From contig VTPC01000802.1 in the NCBI GenBank assembly GCA_011009095.1, positions 62,001 through 126,000 of the forward strand: DNA of 64,000 bases, in the 5' to 3' direction. The translations under genes and the position numbers were made by a program. The notes beneath the pieces were generated by a model. That model worked only from the letters and a program-made list of their open reading frames with translations, was not told the DNA's origin and did no database searches. Positions within the stretch are counted from its first letter, which is position 1; every line of letters begins with the position of its first letter. The DNA comes from Ignelater luminosus (Eukaryota > Arthropoda > Insecta > Coleoptera > Elateridae). This document shows, one piece after another, positions 1 through 12,800 of the stretch.

Positions 1-247
1 CTGTAACGATAACAACAGCTGCTAAGACAATTCCAAGATAAAGGTTGTCATCGGAGGGTTCCTCCACACTACTGGCTTGGATGGAATATGCAATGAAACA
101 TAAAATGGCACCAACCCATAAAAGAAGGGCAAAACCTCCAAATAAGTTTTTACAGAATTTAACCCATTCAGGAATGGTTTTTGGTGGGGTGAGTGCGTTT
201 GGCCCGTCCCTTTCCAAATTTTCTTTTGCTTTTGCATGGCTGAGGCC
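1..247 (-). CDS. Atpalpha: Na+/K+-ATPase alpha subunit, exon with M1 helix and first extracellular loop (partial gene)
   Basis: This exon encodes part of the catalytic alpha subunit of the sodium pump, the P-type ATPase that exports Na+ and imports K+ across the plasma membrane. Read on the minus strand it opens with [17 protein letters not shown], the conserved cytoplasmic stretch ahead of M1, then [18 protein letters not shown] sequence (here [15 protein letters not shown]), the hydrophobic M1 helix (about codons 37-56), a short acidic extracellular loop ([13 protein letters not shown]) and the start of M2 ([14 protein letters not shown]). It follows a clear acceptor (ttacag) just above position 247 and gives 82 codons plus one base. 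The sequence is still in exon, or exactly at a junction, when the window ends, so the rest of the protein lies outside. The loop carries Gln at codon 57, Ser at codon 65 and Asn at codon 68, equivalent to pump positions 111, 119 and 122. Identity is certain from the near-invariant family sequence; gene naming follows Drosophila. Confidence 0.96.
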
Positions 248-325
248 CTGTAATTTATTATTACAGCAATTCATGAACCATTTCAAAATTTAAAATGTAA
301 GTAAGTTCTATATTGTTTTACTTAC
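248..325 (-). other. Atpalpha: 78-bp intron of Atpalpha
   Basis: Short intron between the two best-supported pump exons, with donor gtaagt at its high-coordinate end and acceptor ttacag at its low-coordinate end. Nothing else is visible in it. Confidence 0.9.
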
Positions 326-457
326 GTTTTCGGGATGTGTTTGAAACCGTTGATATAATTCTTCTGGTGAAATCTTATGATAATCAATATCCAATTCTTG
401 TTTCAATTCATCTAAATCATCTGGTTTTCGAGGCTTCTTTGGGTTCTTTCTGCGTGA
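326..457 (-). CDS. Atpalpha: Na+/K+-ATPase alpha subunit, N-terminal cytoplasmic exon
   Basis: Exactly 44 codons in phase 0 on the minus strand, bounded by an acceptor (aacag) above 457 and a consensus donor gtaagt below 326. The product begins SRRKNPKKPRKPDDLDELKQ and ends HKISPEELYQRFQTHPEN. It contains the Lys/Arg-rich segment followed by the DELKQELDID and HKISPEELYQRF motifs that mark the cytoplasmic N-terminus of insect alpha subunits, part of the actuator domain. The downstream intron is only 78 bp (248-325), after which the frame continues with GLSHAKAK, matching the family without a gap. The upstream intron to exon 2154-2234 is 1,696 bp. No stop or frameshift is present, so the gene looks intact here. 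Confidence 0.96.
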
Positions 458-2153
458 CTGTTAAAGGCAAAAACAAAACTATTTAGTTTATGTCGATTAA
501 AACTTCTGAATGAATTTGCAAATTTAGGTATGAATATGCATCGTTTATTTTATTAATGAACTGTAGGCTACTAGATATGTAAGCAAATAAATGTTGTATG
601 TTTCAATTTACATCATCAACACTATTGTTAGTAAAATAAAAATAAGAAAATTTAAAAGTTAAATATTCATACCTATTTGGGGTTTTTATTATATTACAGG
701 TAATATTACAACTTCATCATGCAACAACTGTGAAATTAATTATATGTACACAGAATCTCTTAATTAATAGTAAAAATAATTACTGTAACATATTCTACCA
801 ACAAGACAGGATATCAACTCTTAGGTGCTCGTTATTTGTCTTAATTAACTTTAATTGCAATAACCATCAGTTAGTTCCGCCACCGCCTGAACAGCGTTGA
901 TAATGAAGCCTAACTATTATTACCAAAGCCATTACTTACTACATAGTGCTAAAAATACAACCCCCTTAGGTGAAAAGTTCACAGGTCAAGAGTAAAAATC
1001 CAATATTAAGTATCCTACATAAATCAAGTCTACCTTCAAGGTCTAAAACCCTCCTACTGGCACCACCACCATCGCTAAAATAATCATGATATATCAATCT
1101 GGTAAGATTGGTGTTATTTCGAAGGAGGAGTGAGTTACCGAGGCTTTTTATTTTGCATTAAGCATTTTACTTACCTGCAAGTATCAAAAATTGTAAATCT
1201 TAACATTTCTATGTAGTATTTACAAAGCATTCATTTGTTATCAAGTTTACAATGTAATTAATTTAGTGGGACATTTCATGACTAAACAATTTCCTTGAAT
1301 AAACAGATGACAATTGAAAGCTATCTTTAAAAATTTCCTTTCAGCTTTTGTTGAGATTTACCAATTTGATATTTTGCTGATAATAACTACAGCCAACAAA
1401 AATCCAACTGATAATAAAACTAACTGTAATAATACAGGAAGTTAAAGGTAGTGGCTTAAGAGGAAATTGTGGTTCTAGTAATCAGTAATCACATTAATAA
1501 TAAAATAAAAATAATAAAAATTTATTTGTAATTTTTTCTTTGGATTTTCTTTTTCTTATCATAATTGCATTATTGAATGCAATATTGCTCCATTATACAG
1601 GGGGTCTCACTTTGGATTTACACAGCTCTGTATCTTTTGATTTATTATCAAATCAATTTCAAATTTGTTTTAGTTACACAACCCTTCTGGGGGAGATTCT
1701 TCATACTTCATACTTTCACATGCCTACTATAGTTTTTTGATTTTTCACATTTATTTAAAATTGCTTTACGAGTATAAAAATATCTATTTTGTTTGAAGAG
1801 TTATATAACCAATAAAAAATTCAAAATCAATCGAATAATAAAGAAGATATGTTAGTAAATGTCAAGTGAGACAAGCTGTATATTAAAAATAAAAAAAGCA
1901 AAAACTATATAGTAATGGTTAATCAATTAATTTAGTCTATATACAGATTAGCAAGCGTTAGAAGGAAAAAATATTAGCAACACACACCCACGTACATATG
2001 TACAATACCTCGAAAGTAACCAATATACAGAGAAAAAAGAAAGAATAAAATTGTTAAAATAGTAGAGAGCCCATCAGTGCTGTACATCTTGATTGTGCGA
2101 AGTTTTGGGTGAGTGAGAAGAGAGAAAAAAAACAACTTTTTTTAACAAAATAC
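458..2153 (-). other. Atpalpha: 1.7-kb intron of Atpalpha
   Basis: Intron between exons 2154-2234 and 326-457. It is AT-rich and has stop codons in all frames. No coding segment, terminal inverted repeat or RNA-like structure was recognised. Confidence 0.85.
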
Positions 2154-2234
2154 CTTTGCTCTACCGTCCGCCGTTTTGTTGTCATCATAGTTGAGTGGAA
2201 TTGTAGCCACACGATAAGAGTCTGAGCGGCCAAA
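2154..2234 (-). CDS. Atpalpha: Na+/K+-ATPase alpha subunit, N-terminal exon lacking a start codon
   Basis: A 27-codon phase-0 exon on the minus strand. Acceptor gttacag lies immediately above 2234 and donor gtattt below 2154. The peptide starts FGRSDSYRVATIPLNYDD and ends NKTADGRAK; fly and other insect alpha subunits carry HGRxDSYRVAT followed by a DDN(R/K)TADG motif at the same place. Spliced to the next exon it reads ..TADGRAK|SRRKNPKK.., as expected. There is no in-frame Met in this exon or in exon 326-457, so translation must begin in one or more upstream exons that also end in phase 0. This is the anchor for the alternative first-exon candidates described at 9608, 45039, 51150 and 63531. 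Confidence 0.95.
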
Positions 2235-5200
2235 CTGTAACAACATTGAGCAAATACGCTACACTAAAAAACATTCATACATGCCCTATAAAAATCAGTA
2301 GTCTTTGGGATATGATCCAGTATAGAAGCATATTGTCCAATAACAGTAAATGTGACCGTGATTCTGACCTATATTGGTCTATATTTAACTAAACTAACCG
2401 CTGTTTTCTAATTATAACAACATAGAAATGCACGCGTCACATGCAAAAATTAGGATAAAAATTAAATGTAGGACAAGGTAATTTGTATTTATTTATTTTT
2501 TTTAATGTATTGACGTACTCGTTTATTTATAACATTAATGAAATAGAACAGAAAAAAAGCACTGAAATTTTATTAAAGAAAGAAAAAACAAACACGTGTT
2601 TTCAACTGAAAAGAAATTTTTGGTAAATTACACTCATATTCTGCAGACAGATACAAATGGCAGCATTAAATTTGCTGAGAAAAAAAAGATAAGAGAATAG
2701 AGCATATTTCATAAAACCCTCTTCTTGAAAGGTCATTATATGGGGTGCTCTTTCAAAGTGACATTAAACTCGCGTCAGTGGTTTTTCTTTTAATGTTACA
2801 GGTATATCTTTCTTTTTAACGACAAATTTATTGCGTTCGTTTAATTTATTGCTTCTATCAACTAAACAATTGTATTGTAGCGAATATAAAAATGAGAAAT
2901 GTACAAAATTGAAGAAAGTAACAAAATTAAATTTATATTCAAAAGTTCTGCGGATAATAATGAAAGTGTTTTTGGATGAAATAAGCATTACATGGATAGA
3001 ATGCACGTCACTTCATGAAATGAGTTTTGGAAATGAAATTTCTAGTAGAAATTAGGGTTATCAAACAATAATTCTAACCTTCATAAAATGATAAAAATAA
3101 ACGAGTATGCCTTACATATTCTTTAACAATTAATTAACTTTAATTGAGCACTCTAAATAATTAAGGTAAAATTAAGTTCACACAATTATTATCTAGGGGT
3201 TACTAAAAATATTTTTTTCAAAATCATGCACATCGTACACGCCATACATTCACGCATACATGCAAATTCCAAAACAACAAAATGCAATTACCAGGCGAGT
3301 CCAATGTGGTGCCAGACACGAAGTTCATTTTTTAAAATATAAGTTATTTCAGGCAAGCAGACAAACTATAGTAACATACTCTTTAATATACTAAACTTAC
3401 TGTTGCGTCTGTGTATTTCATACAGTACTTGCCAAAAATCTAAAGACCAAGGCCAAAATTCTTTCATTATTCTTAAAATTGAACCAAAGTGGTTATTTTA
3501 AGTTACCAAATAAAAACAATTTGCAAAATGTGCGCTTATTTGTATATCATACGAATTGACATTTTAATATTGGGAAAAAATAGACTTCAGTACAATTATT
3601 TCTCTTTATGTGGAAAATATTGTGTGTAGGCGTGAGAGAAATTTTTGGAATTTCCTGGCAAAAGTTTTTTACATGAAATACCTGTCCGTTTTATTCAAAA
3701 TTTCTACCGTTTTATAATAAACTGCAATATTTACAAGTATAAAGTGAAGCAAAATGTCATATTTGTTTTGAATGCCACTTGGCTGAATGCGCGTTAAAAT
3801 TACATTGTGATTAATTGGTTCATCTGTTATAAATTAATTAGAGTAACTGACACAATGGGTTCACCTTATTTCAGAAGTTTTCGTTCATTTAACATAATGT
3901 AGACCGGAATTGCTAAAATATCTAACTCCCACATGCTAACTTACTTTTGGGATAACGTTGTTGGAATGCTTTGCCAATGATTGTAAATTATTTTTTCAAA
4001 TAAACGCCTTCTTTTATTATTTTTTTAAATGTATGCCAAATGTTTGTCTTTTGAAAAGCTAGGTATCTATAAAACTCTTTATCATAACAAAATATATAAG
4101 AACTTGATCTCTTAGAAATTAGCGCTTTTTCATTTGGACCTACAAAAAGATATTTTCAAAACGACATGGAAATATATAATGTGCCAAAGATTTTTTTAGA
4201 AAATGCAGTTTACTATTGGTTGAAAGAAACAAACTACCATTCTGCTTCTACATGATTCATCATTCAAGCTAAGCCAAGGAATTTCTGCTATGTTTTCTTT
4301 ATAGAAACTTAATAGTGCAAAATTAAGTGAGGATGCAATAGTCGTCAAGGCCGCGCAAAAGTTACGAGAAACTTCAAAGAATCATCAACTGGAGCAAAAT
4401 GGAAAATGAAAGAAAACATTTATATCCTTTTCTGCATAGAGAACGCAATAGATGCGGAAGCTTTAATGTCTTCGCAGTTTTCTGATTTTAAAGTGGAATA
4501 AGCTGCAGTATTTAATATGTTATAATTAAATTAGTACCCTCTACATAGTATAACTAGTGTTTCCGCTATAGGCAGAAGCAAAAATTTTTTGGTACTGTTC
4601 TACTTGAGTAAGTCGCTATCAGGACACATCTTTCCTTGTAAAGAACAACCGTTTTCGTGTTTTGGATTAGAATCTTTTGGAAGGTATAGCTAAACAGTTG
4701 TTCTGTTTGTAGAGATAAAAATTATATGAAAATCGAATTCTCATTTCAATTGCAAAAAGGTGTATTTGTGAAAAGAGAAGAGGAATATGAAGAAGAATGG
4801 AGATATTAAGAAGATCTTGTGCAAAAATGCTGAATCTAACTTGAATTTCAGACCAGAAAATCATCAGTTACACCCTACATTGTTTACAACAAGAATGGAA
4901 TGATAAAATTTAGTAAAAAAAGTAACTACTAAATGTTTAATTTTTAAAAGCAAAACTAGAATTCTGAAAATACGTTATTTTTCGGTATAGTATCTATAAC
5001 TATTTTAACGTTCCTTATACATCATAGCTATTATAATAATATCTCTCTCTTGGTAATAAACTATAGAAAGTGCACAAAAGCCATTTTCGTGAAGTTAAAA
5101 AAGAAAGAGCAAATACGGTCGCCGCCGTTCAGTCTAGATAACTCACATTATTTGCCGGGTCCAGACCATATTGCAGCTGAACTTCTGCATACAAATTGAA

Positions 5201-8200
5201 AAATTTAACTTTTCCTGGTGAATATTAACAAGATATTGAATTCATGAATGGTATGATTTGACTTTCCGAATTTCCCAAATTATAGAAGATGTTAACAAAG
5301 CATCTTTGATTTTGCTCTTATTCACTCATTGCTACTTTCAACATTGAAAAGAGAGAAATTACACTCCAGAAAATTTTTGAAATGAAAACTTTCTTTACAG
5401 AAATCCTGTTCGTGTTAGTTCTCGAAAACCTCAATCGGATTGAATTGATGCCAATCAACTTCGTTTTTGGTGAATACAGACAGAACTATTCCATTAGCAA
5501 ACTTTTTATAAAATTCGACAGGGAAAGAAGAAAGTAAACCGCAAAGCTTTCGGCTCGAGGTATTAATAGAGATTATTATAATCCTTTTTCTGATAAGGAA
5601 AATGAAATTTAAATGAATCTTAAAAATAGCAATAAAGATATTATTTCATAGTTTCTTTACTGTCATGATTATTAACATACATGCACGGATACATAATGAA
5701 CGAGCTGAAGTTTTGAATCTTTTATGACTTGCTCATTATTTAATCAACAATAAGAAGATTAAACTTGCAGATTTTAATAAAGAAAATGATTTTAAAGTGT
5801 TTTTAACATTAAAATAACCTTCAATGCATGCGCCTTTTTACGTATTTAATGAAACACCGAGAATTAAAAAGAATATCACCAGATAAAATTTAATCTTCCT
5901 AATGCTTTATTTGTTCGTTCTCAAAAATTGTTATCAAGGAGACCCCCATCAGGAACTTTATCGATGCTCTTAAGATTATTTACACAATATAAAATCCAGT
6001 TATAAATAATATCATTAAATTTGATTTGACGGCGCAATTTAGAAACATTCCTAATATGAATGAAAAGAAAATTGAATCTAACCTATTTTCTGTTTACCTT
6101 CACGTGTTAAACACGCAGAAATTTCATGATTATCAACGTCATCAGTTGGTAGATTTTTTATTCCTTGGCTCAAATAACCTAGTTATTCATAAATTGGAAC
6201 GTTTTATTAGAATTTAAAGGTTCGATTAATAAAAGAGCTTTCGAATTGACGCAATTTTTAATTAATTAATGTATTATCCGTGTTTATCAATTTACAGTAT
6301 TATAATAACAATCATAAATAAAAAAAAATCGTTTCAAAAAGTTTGATAACATAGAAAGCTATGGAAATAACAATTTATCATTCCAAAAAACAAACGAGAA
6401 AGTTTTACGTTTGATTCCAATATGAAACATCTGTTTCAAGCGAAATGCGAAATATATAGATGGCGCTACCAAAAAATGTTTAATTTCCAAATTTCCAGAA
6501 TCTGTTCCGGTTTCACCTAATCTTGAAACCCTTTTTTGTTTAAGAAAATTGATAGTATCGCCAAATTTTCTTTCTTTTTGTAATCAAGTTTATGCTGAAA
6601 TCAATTTCTACTGTACCGTAACACACACCACACCTAGATATTATAATTATTATTTTGTGTAAATTGTTTTCATTTTTCGCGATCATGATTCAAAGTTCTG
6701 TACAAAGTTCAGTTCATTATCGATTAGAATTTTAACCTGCAAAAGGCATATGATAAATCAAGATCTTGCTATTGAATTTTTCTAGACACTACCATTTATT
6801 ATCGTTAACAATTTAAAAAATCTGGTTTTATCTGTCCTGTTAACAAAAGTAACATAATTATTAGCGCATTGATAAGATAACATTGCTAAAATACTGAACA
6901 TTGTTTTAAATACTAAATGGAAATTTTAATTAATTTATCAAGTACTAGAAAATGAAAACTAACGTAGTAATAATAAATACTGAATATTGTTCTATTCAAA
7001 GTTCTATAGAAACATTTTATTAATTTATCCTGCAATGGGATGCCATTACACGATCTTGCAAAGCTGGTGTATTATTCATAAAGTTTGGAATAAGCTTTTG
7101 TCTGGTGTCCTCTAAAAGCTTCTGGGGAATTTGAAAGCAGTAGCAGCGTTTGTGGTAATCTTTACATAACAAATTGTACCCGGGAGATTGGAAGGCCGTT
7201 GGATGATGGTTTGCACAGTAAAATTTGCTTTTCCCCCTTCCGCCATCATGATTAATAGCAATCATATTTCTTAAAAGATTATAACGATTTTTTATATAAC
7301 CAAAAAATGGCATATTAATTTATTACGTTTTACCTCGAAAAGTGATACTAAAGAGTTTAAAATTGCACATTTTGTTAACATTCACGAAAATTTAATATTG
7401 TCGAGAGCGAGTTGAAATGGAAAATTTCCATTAACTCGAAAATGTCTGGGAGTTAACTCCTGTGAGATTTACTTGTGCAGATCTTAATTACATTTGGGAT
7501 TAGAGACATCAATTTGAGGGTTTTACTATTATGAGGAGCAAACGATATCCAAGATGACGATGTCTTGTAAGGTTGAATATTTTTCTTCTTTTAATTACGA
7601 ATGAAATTTTTCTGCGTTCCCCAGAAAAGCAGACATAAAATATGTTATAAAACTCCAAGCATCCAATTATTTATTACTTCAAAGGTTTTCTTTACAAATT
7701 TCTCGTTTGAAATTCAAGAAAGGTCGCAGAAGAAATAAATACGAGTTCTGGTAAAAACCTTTTTAGGGGATTCTAATTAGAAGTTTCAAATATGAAAACC
7801 TTGTTTAGAACTTTTCTAAAGAAAAAAGTATGAATTACAAATTATGTGTATACAAGGATGGAAATTAGATCTGGCAACACTATTACAGCATTATTTTAAC
7901 ATTTCAGTTTGCTTAGTATATCAGTAACAAAGATCTACTGATGCCTAATAGTAAACATTAATTGATGGTAAAGATTAACGATAAAAAAATGAAAGATTTT
8001 AATGTTTATCGCAACCAATTCTTAGAAATTAGGATTAAAACCCAAAGAAAAAAAACAATGTAAGACATCTCCATGTTTTTCCCAATTTTTGGGGTTTATT
8101 CTATAAAATTGCTGAATGTTTTGTTTTTTCACTGTAACATCCTTTACAATTTAGGCGTTGGTTTAATAAACAATTCGATTCTATTGGTTAAGGTTTTAAT

Positions 8201-9607
8201 TTTCGAAATATTTCCAGAAATTATCGAAATACGTACGCTTAATCAAGCGAATTCGTATATTTATGAAAGCTATAGTGTATATTTTCAGAATGTCGATTAT
8301 TTAAGTGGATAAATACTGCCTGCGATGTTATGTACAGTTCAATTAATGAGTCCGCTTTTCATTCAATAATAAACAGAATTTGCACACAACAATTATTTTA
8401 TTGAACCTTTCCTGGCTTAAAGTTTTTATGTAACAGCAATAGTAGTTCATATAGAAACTAAAACTTCATTAAGAGATAACTCGAAACATATAACAAAATA
8501 TCCTTGATAGGTCTAAATGAATCTTGAAAAATGAAACCTAAGCTACCGGTAAATAGAGATTCCTGTTAGATCAATACTGCATCCATGAAATAATTGGGAA
8601 TCCACATTGTAATCTAACTAGAACCATATAATATTTAGAAAAGAACCCTTCGACCTTAGGTTATTTCAAGGGCTCTTCGATTAGAAGGAAAAAAAAAGAA
8701 TATTGACCTTTTTAACAAAGACAATTTTTCGTCATCAACCAAATAGAAACTCCAATTTCGATAAAAATCAATTTACTCGTAGAATTAACATAAATTATAA
8801 TTAATTATACATTCAGAGAGCAGAGTTCCACAAATTCATGTTACGATTGCACAAGTTTGATCCGTTCTGCCTTGAAGTGTACTTGAAATTTCTTATTTTC
8901 ATTCGAGGGAATCGCCCATGATTTTATAATTTTCTAGACTCTCTTTAAACTATTTTTTTTTAATTTTTAACTTTTTCTCCAACTTTATTTCTGAATACTA
9001 ATAGTAATAAAGGTATAATTGATCAATTTATAATTTTGACGTGTTCGGTATTATAGAACCTAACCTAAAAATTTACCGGTTAAACTCATTTCCTGCAATA
9101 AAACCATTATTTCTCATTTTTCCTCATTATTGGTTATTACAATATTAGCATTTATTTAATTATTTCACATTGTTAATATAAAAATTATACAAAAAAGTTA
9201 CAAAATCTACAACAAACTAAATTGACCTAATTCCAGTATTACTAAAAGGTCAATTTCAATATGATTACACAAAAAAAGGGATTTAATGATTAAAACCTCC
9301 AAACGAAATAGTTTCCTTGGATATCTGCGGAAACTAACTATGAACTAGGTCATCCATTCGATCGAACCTCCCCTCACGATCTTAAAATCGGGTTTATTTT
9401 AATATTTTTTGTCTCCTACCTTTATTTCTGCATACGTCTTACATTTTACTACAGATATACTATGTGCACACTCTAATTACTAATTTTCACATCTAACACT
9501 TAATACATAAAAATGGGTTTTCGAAAAACCTCCACCCAAAAAATTAAGCAAAAAAAACTATTACCGCTAGGAACAGACTCGACGACAAAATCTACCAAAT
9601 AACATAC
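2235..9607. other. intronic sequence, no gene identified apart from one uncertain ORF
   Basis: AT-rich DNA with frequent stops on both strands. The only coding-like stretch is the minus-strand ORF at 7020-7313, listed separately. Segment 5100-5560 is slightly less AT-rich but shows no usable frame. No terminal repeats were found. Confidence 0.7.
7020..7313 (-). CDS. uncharacterised cysteine-containing ORF, 97 codons
   Basis: An ATG-initiated minus-strand frame, starting MPFFGYIKNRYNLL, with five cysteines in its second half (KFYCANHH, LLCKDYHK, RCYCFQ, SHCRIN). Base composition is less AT-rich than its flanks and an AATAAA lies a few bases past the stop. I do not recognise the family. There is no signal peptide (the N-terminus is aromatic and basic) and no membrane segment. 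It is within the length that chance frames reach in DNA of this composition, so it may be spurious, a nested single-exon gene, or a transposon relic. Confidence 0.2.
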   Translation of the reverse strand: MPFFGYIKNRYNLLRNMIAINHDGGRGKSKFYCANHHPTAFQSPGYNLLCKDYHKRCYCFQIPQKLLEDTRQKLIPNFMNNTPALQDRVMASHCRIN

Positions 9608-9616
9608 CTCCCCCAT
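9608..9616 (-). CDS. candidate alternative first coding exon (MGE) in a GC-rich leader
   Basis: On the minus strand ATG GGG GAG is followed at once by a donor (gtatgtt), giving phase 0 and the join MGE|FGRSDSYRV with the Na+/K+-ATPase exon at 2154-2234. The ATG context is good (A at -3, G at +4). It terminates a sharply GC-rich block (about 9640-9840) in otherwise AT-rich DNA, which looks like a 5' leader and promoter and contains a perfect TGACGTCA. A longer open frame (MNSNLGPR.. from 9845) overlaps the ATG but would meet the donor in phase 1, so it cannot join the pump exon in frame; it would be an upstream ORF. Three codons are too few to prove by sequence. The inference rests on the GC island, donor, phase and the acidic residue before FGR, as in the fly MALRSDYE|HGR junction. 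Confidence 0.45.
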
Positions 9617-9639
9617 GATGGTTAAATATTGGGTCCTGG

Positions 9640-9845
9640 GGTTGTGTTAAATGCAGAGCAACTTCATGTAGTAGGGCACACACACGGGCGCACTCAGCAC
9701 TACAGGACGGGCGCGGACCCACTGGTACCGGCTGCCTGCGCTGCCGCGGATCGTATTGAGCCCTGACGTCATACTGCGGACGACGCCGCGACGGAGGGGG
9801 ACGCCAGACACAAGCCTTTGCTCGTGGTCCTAGGTTGGAGTTCAT
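9640..9845 (-). promoter_or_regulatory. GC-rich putative promoter/5' leader with CRE
   Basis: About 200 bp of strongly GC- and CpG-rich DNA in an AT-rich background, holding GC-box-like GGGCGCGG and a perfect palindromic CRE (TGACGTCA, 9764-9771). It lies just upstream, in the minus-strand sense, of the short candidate exon at 9608-9616. No TATA box or clear initiator was recognised. It could instead be an intronic enhancer or a GC-rich transposon fragment, but it has no terminal repeats. Confidence 0.5.
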
Positions 9846-9849
9846 AGGC

Positions 9850-12800
9850 TTTTGATTTTAACCCATTTATTGGAAATTGATTATGCAAACACCTAATTAT
9901 CTCGTCAGAGAAATACACGCAATGTGTATTAATAACGAAGAGAAACAAAAATTAATCAAAACGAAGTAGAAAGAAAATAAAAGAGTGGGCATTTTACTAA
10001 TAGGAATAGTCAGTCTGTCTGGGTTCTGAAATTGCATGACGTCCCTCGGCAACAGAAAACTGGGAAATCGTGATTACTGTGTTACGTGTATGTCGTCATA
10101 ACAGCTGAATGAATGTCAAGGATGTGAACATACAATAGGAAAATGCTCGAAAATGCAGAAAGGGCGTTTGTTTCAGACATCTGGAATCTTGCGGAAAATA
10201 ATTTTAGGGCCAGACAGGTTATTCCATAGGGAGTTACCCCTTTTAACATTGAAATTAGTTGAATATGCACCGTTTGACCGACCGACATTTCAATGTAAGA
10301 ATCTTTAAGTCAAATTAGCAAACACGCAATCGACTGAATTTAGGAATGGGAAACGGAAGAATATTAAATGAACGTATAAAGGTTAAAAGATTGTAGGAAT
10401 AAATTGTAGAAATAATTCTTGTGAAAATTTCCAAATCAAAATAATACACATTAAACTCGCTGATTGATCTTTATTCAAGTCTGAAAGTGTGGGCGAGTCT
10501 ACGAAATACAAGGGTAAAAGCAACAATCCCCTAGCCAAGCGATGTTTAACTAAATCCTCCCGAAGGATAAAAAGGACCAGAAACGCCAATAATTTAATTT
10601 AATTGAGCTTTACGTTGAGGTAGAAAAGAAGGATAATGAGTAATTAATTAGTGGATTTCTTTTAGTGATTTGGGTAACCTTAAATGTTGTCCTAAATAAT
10701 TTTGTAACCATAAACGTAATTACAAGATTGAATTAGAGATCCTACATGTAAACTAATTAAACTTTACCTTTAATTAATACTGTGGAAAACGGGTTCATAT
10801 TTAATGAGAAAGAACTTCATTAAAGTTTGGATCTTGCATTTTGATTTTGAAAATATACATATTACTACTTTCAATGGAAGTTAGTTTAGGATTAAATTAA
10901 TAGAAACAGACAGAGATTAAATCGGTACAGGATTTATCCCTCTTATAGTTCACCATTCGAATGAAGATATACATTAAACTACCCTTCTCCTTTATATATA
11001 GCTAAGCAATAAATAGATCATTTGTAGATTTTATTATAAAATCTCCTTTATTCACTTTGAATTAAAATAACAAAAAATCTTAACGGTAAGATTGCACCAT
11101 CAAATGAAAACCTAAAATAAAAGATAATACCAGTTAATTTTAAATGCAAAACAAGTTTTTTCTCAGTACCTCAGAAAACTGAACCAAGCAGTCTGTATGA
11201 CTAATTCATTTACAAAGCATTGCGCAAGAAAGACTCGCATCAATTCCAAACACCCGTTTATCATTCACGCCAATGTTTTTCTCCTTTCATTTTTGAAACG
11301 GATAAACAATTCTAGAAAAACGATTTCATTATCTGTTTGTTTTCTTTTGATAAATTCCCGGTGATTCAAATTAACATAACTACAAGGATTTTTGTTTTGA
11401 TATCAAAGAATTTCATGCACGCACGTTAAGTGGTGTAATAAAATAATGTCCTTTAAACCCGGGAATTCTTGTATTTGCAATAAAAACAACAATATTCAGA
11501 AACAATGTTTAACCTAACTTTTCAAGCTAAATTGAAATAGAGCAAAACAGTGAAATTTATTTTAAAAAAGTGAGGTTAGGAATTACCGAATTTTCCAAAA
11601 TATTTATTTCCTTGGACTTTAATCAAATTTAAGAGTTGAAAGACTTTTTATAAAATAGATTTGGAAGCTACGCAAGCGCCTACATACTGGGAATATTTAT
11701 AGATTTACATAAATACTTGGAATAGTAATTATGTAGTAAATACTACGTAAGTATATCAAGATGTTTCTACCTGATTTTTTTCCATTTCAGAAGCTTAATA
11801 TTTCGCTTAATAAATTCAACTTAATAGTTGTTTAGGTAAAAAATAAATACTGTTTCTTTTTTGTTTAAGGAAATTGAAATTTATGGCTTTCTCTAGAATT
11901 TCCACGAAATTAAATTACTTTATCCCCCCTTTTCTGTAAAGAGCAGAAGATAAATGAATTTAAAAATTCTAGCTGAAAATTAATAACCGCGAGATGTTAT
12001 CAATGTTTCCGCTAGGTCTGTTTGCATTTATTATATGTATTATCTTTCTTTACGCAATGAGCTTTTATATCTCAATAGCATTATACAGATAATAATTGAT
12101 GTTAAAAGGAAACTCGAGCGATAAAAAAAGCGAACACAAAAAACTTACGTCACTCGATCTTCGCTATTGTTATTATCACGTTTCCCTCTCGCACCTGAAA
12201 CTTAAGTTTACGACTGCCATTTTGTAATACATAAATCAAATTATCACTAGGTCACTAAAGTGGTTTAAATAAAAGAAAACATTGAAATGAATTTATTTTA
12301 TGACATTTTTATTGTTGCTAATTTCTTCGATACACGGTTAGTTATATGAAGGCCTTTCTCACGAGCAGTATCGAATTAAATAATCATTTTGTATTTAATA
12401 AGTGTGACCTGCCATAGAAATTTGATGGACTTTTGGTTCAATTAAAGAATCAAAATTGTGACATTTTCCCCCTTCATACTAATCTATGTATACACAAGAT
12501 GATTTCTTACATCAATACCCAAATGAAATGATCAAAATATGTATTAAAAACTGAGATAATTTACTAGAATTGTTCGTTTGTTGTGTCAACACAATCGAAA
12601 GCTGCTCAAGATATTTTTCATGTTTTTGGTAAAAGCAAACAAAATGCTGTCACAACAGGACAACAAACAACTAACATAAGTAAGTCAAACAATTCAACTT
12701 AAAATAAATACTCTTCTTACATTGCACAGTCTCTTAAGTTGTTATTGTTTCAGATTTTCCAAAACTGTAATATCTTAAGGCCCTCTTCCAGGAACATCTT

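Noticed and set aside
3401-3427. Minus-strand MKYTDAT followed by gtaagt in phase 0, a possible further first exon of the pump
   Set aside because: The donor has A rather than G at -1, there is no promoter-like context, and about twenty minus-strand gtaagt sites are expected by chance, so some will look like this.
12148-12225. ATG in good context (AAAATGG) with a gtaagt about 70 bp downstream on the minus strand
   Set aside because: The frame (MAVVNLSFRCERET) hits a stop before the donor, and no in-frame Met exists in the shared exons, so it cannot encode a pump N-terminus.
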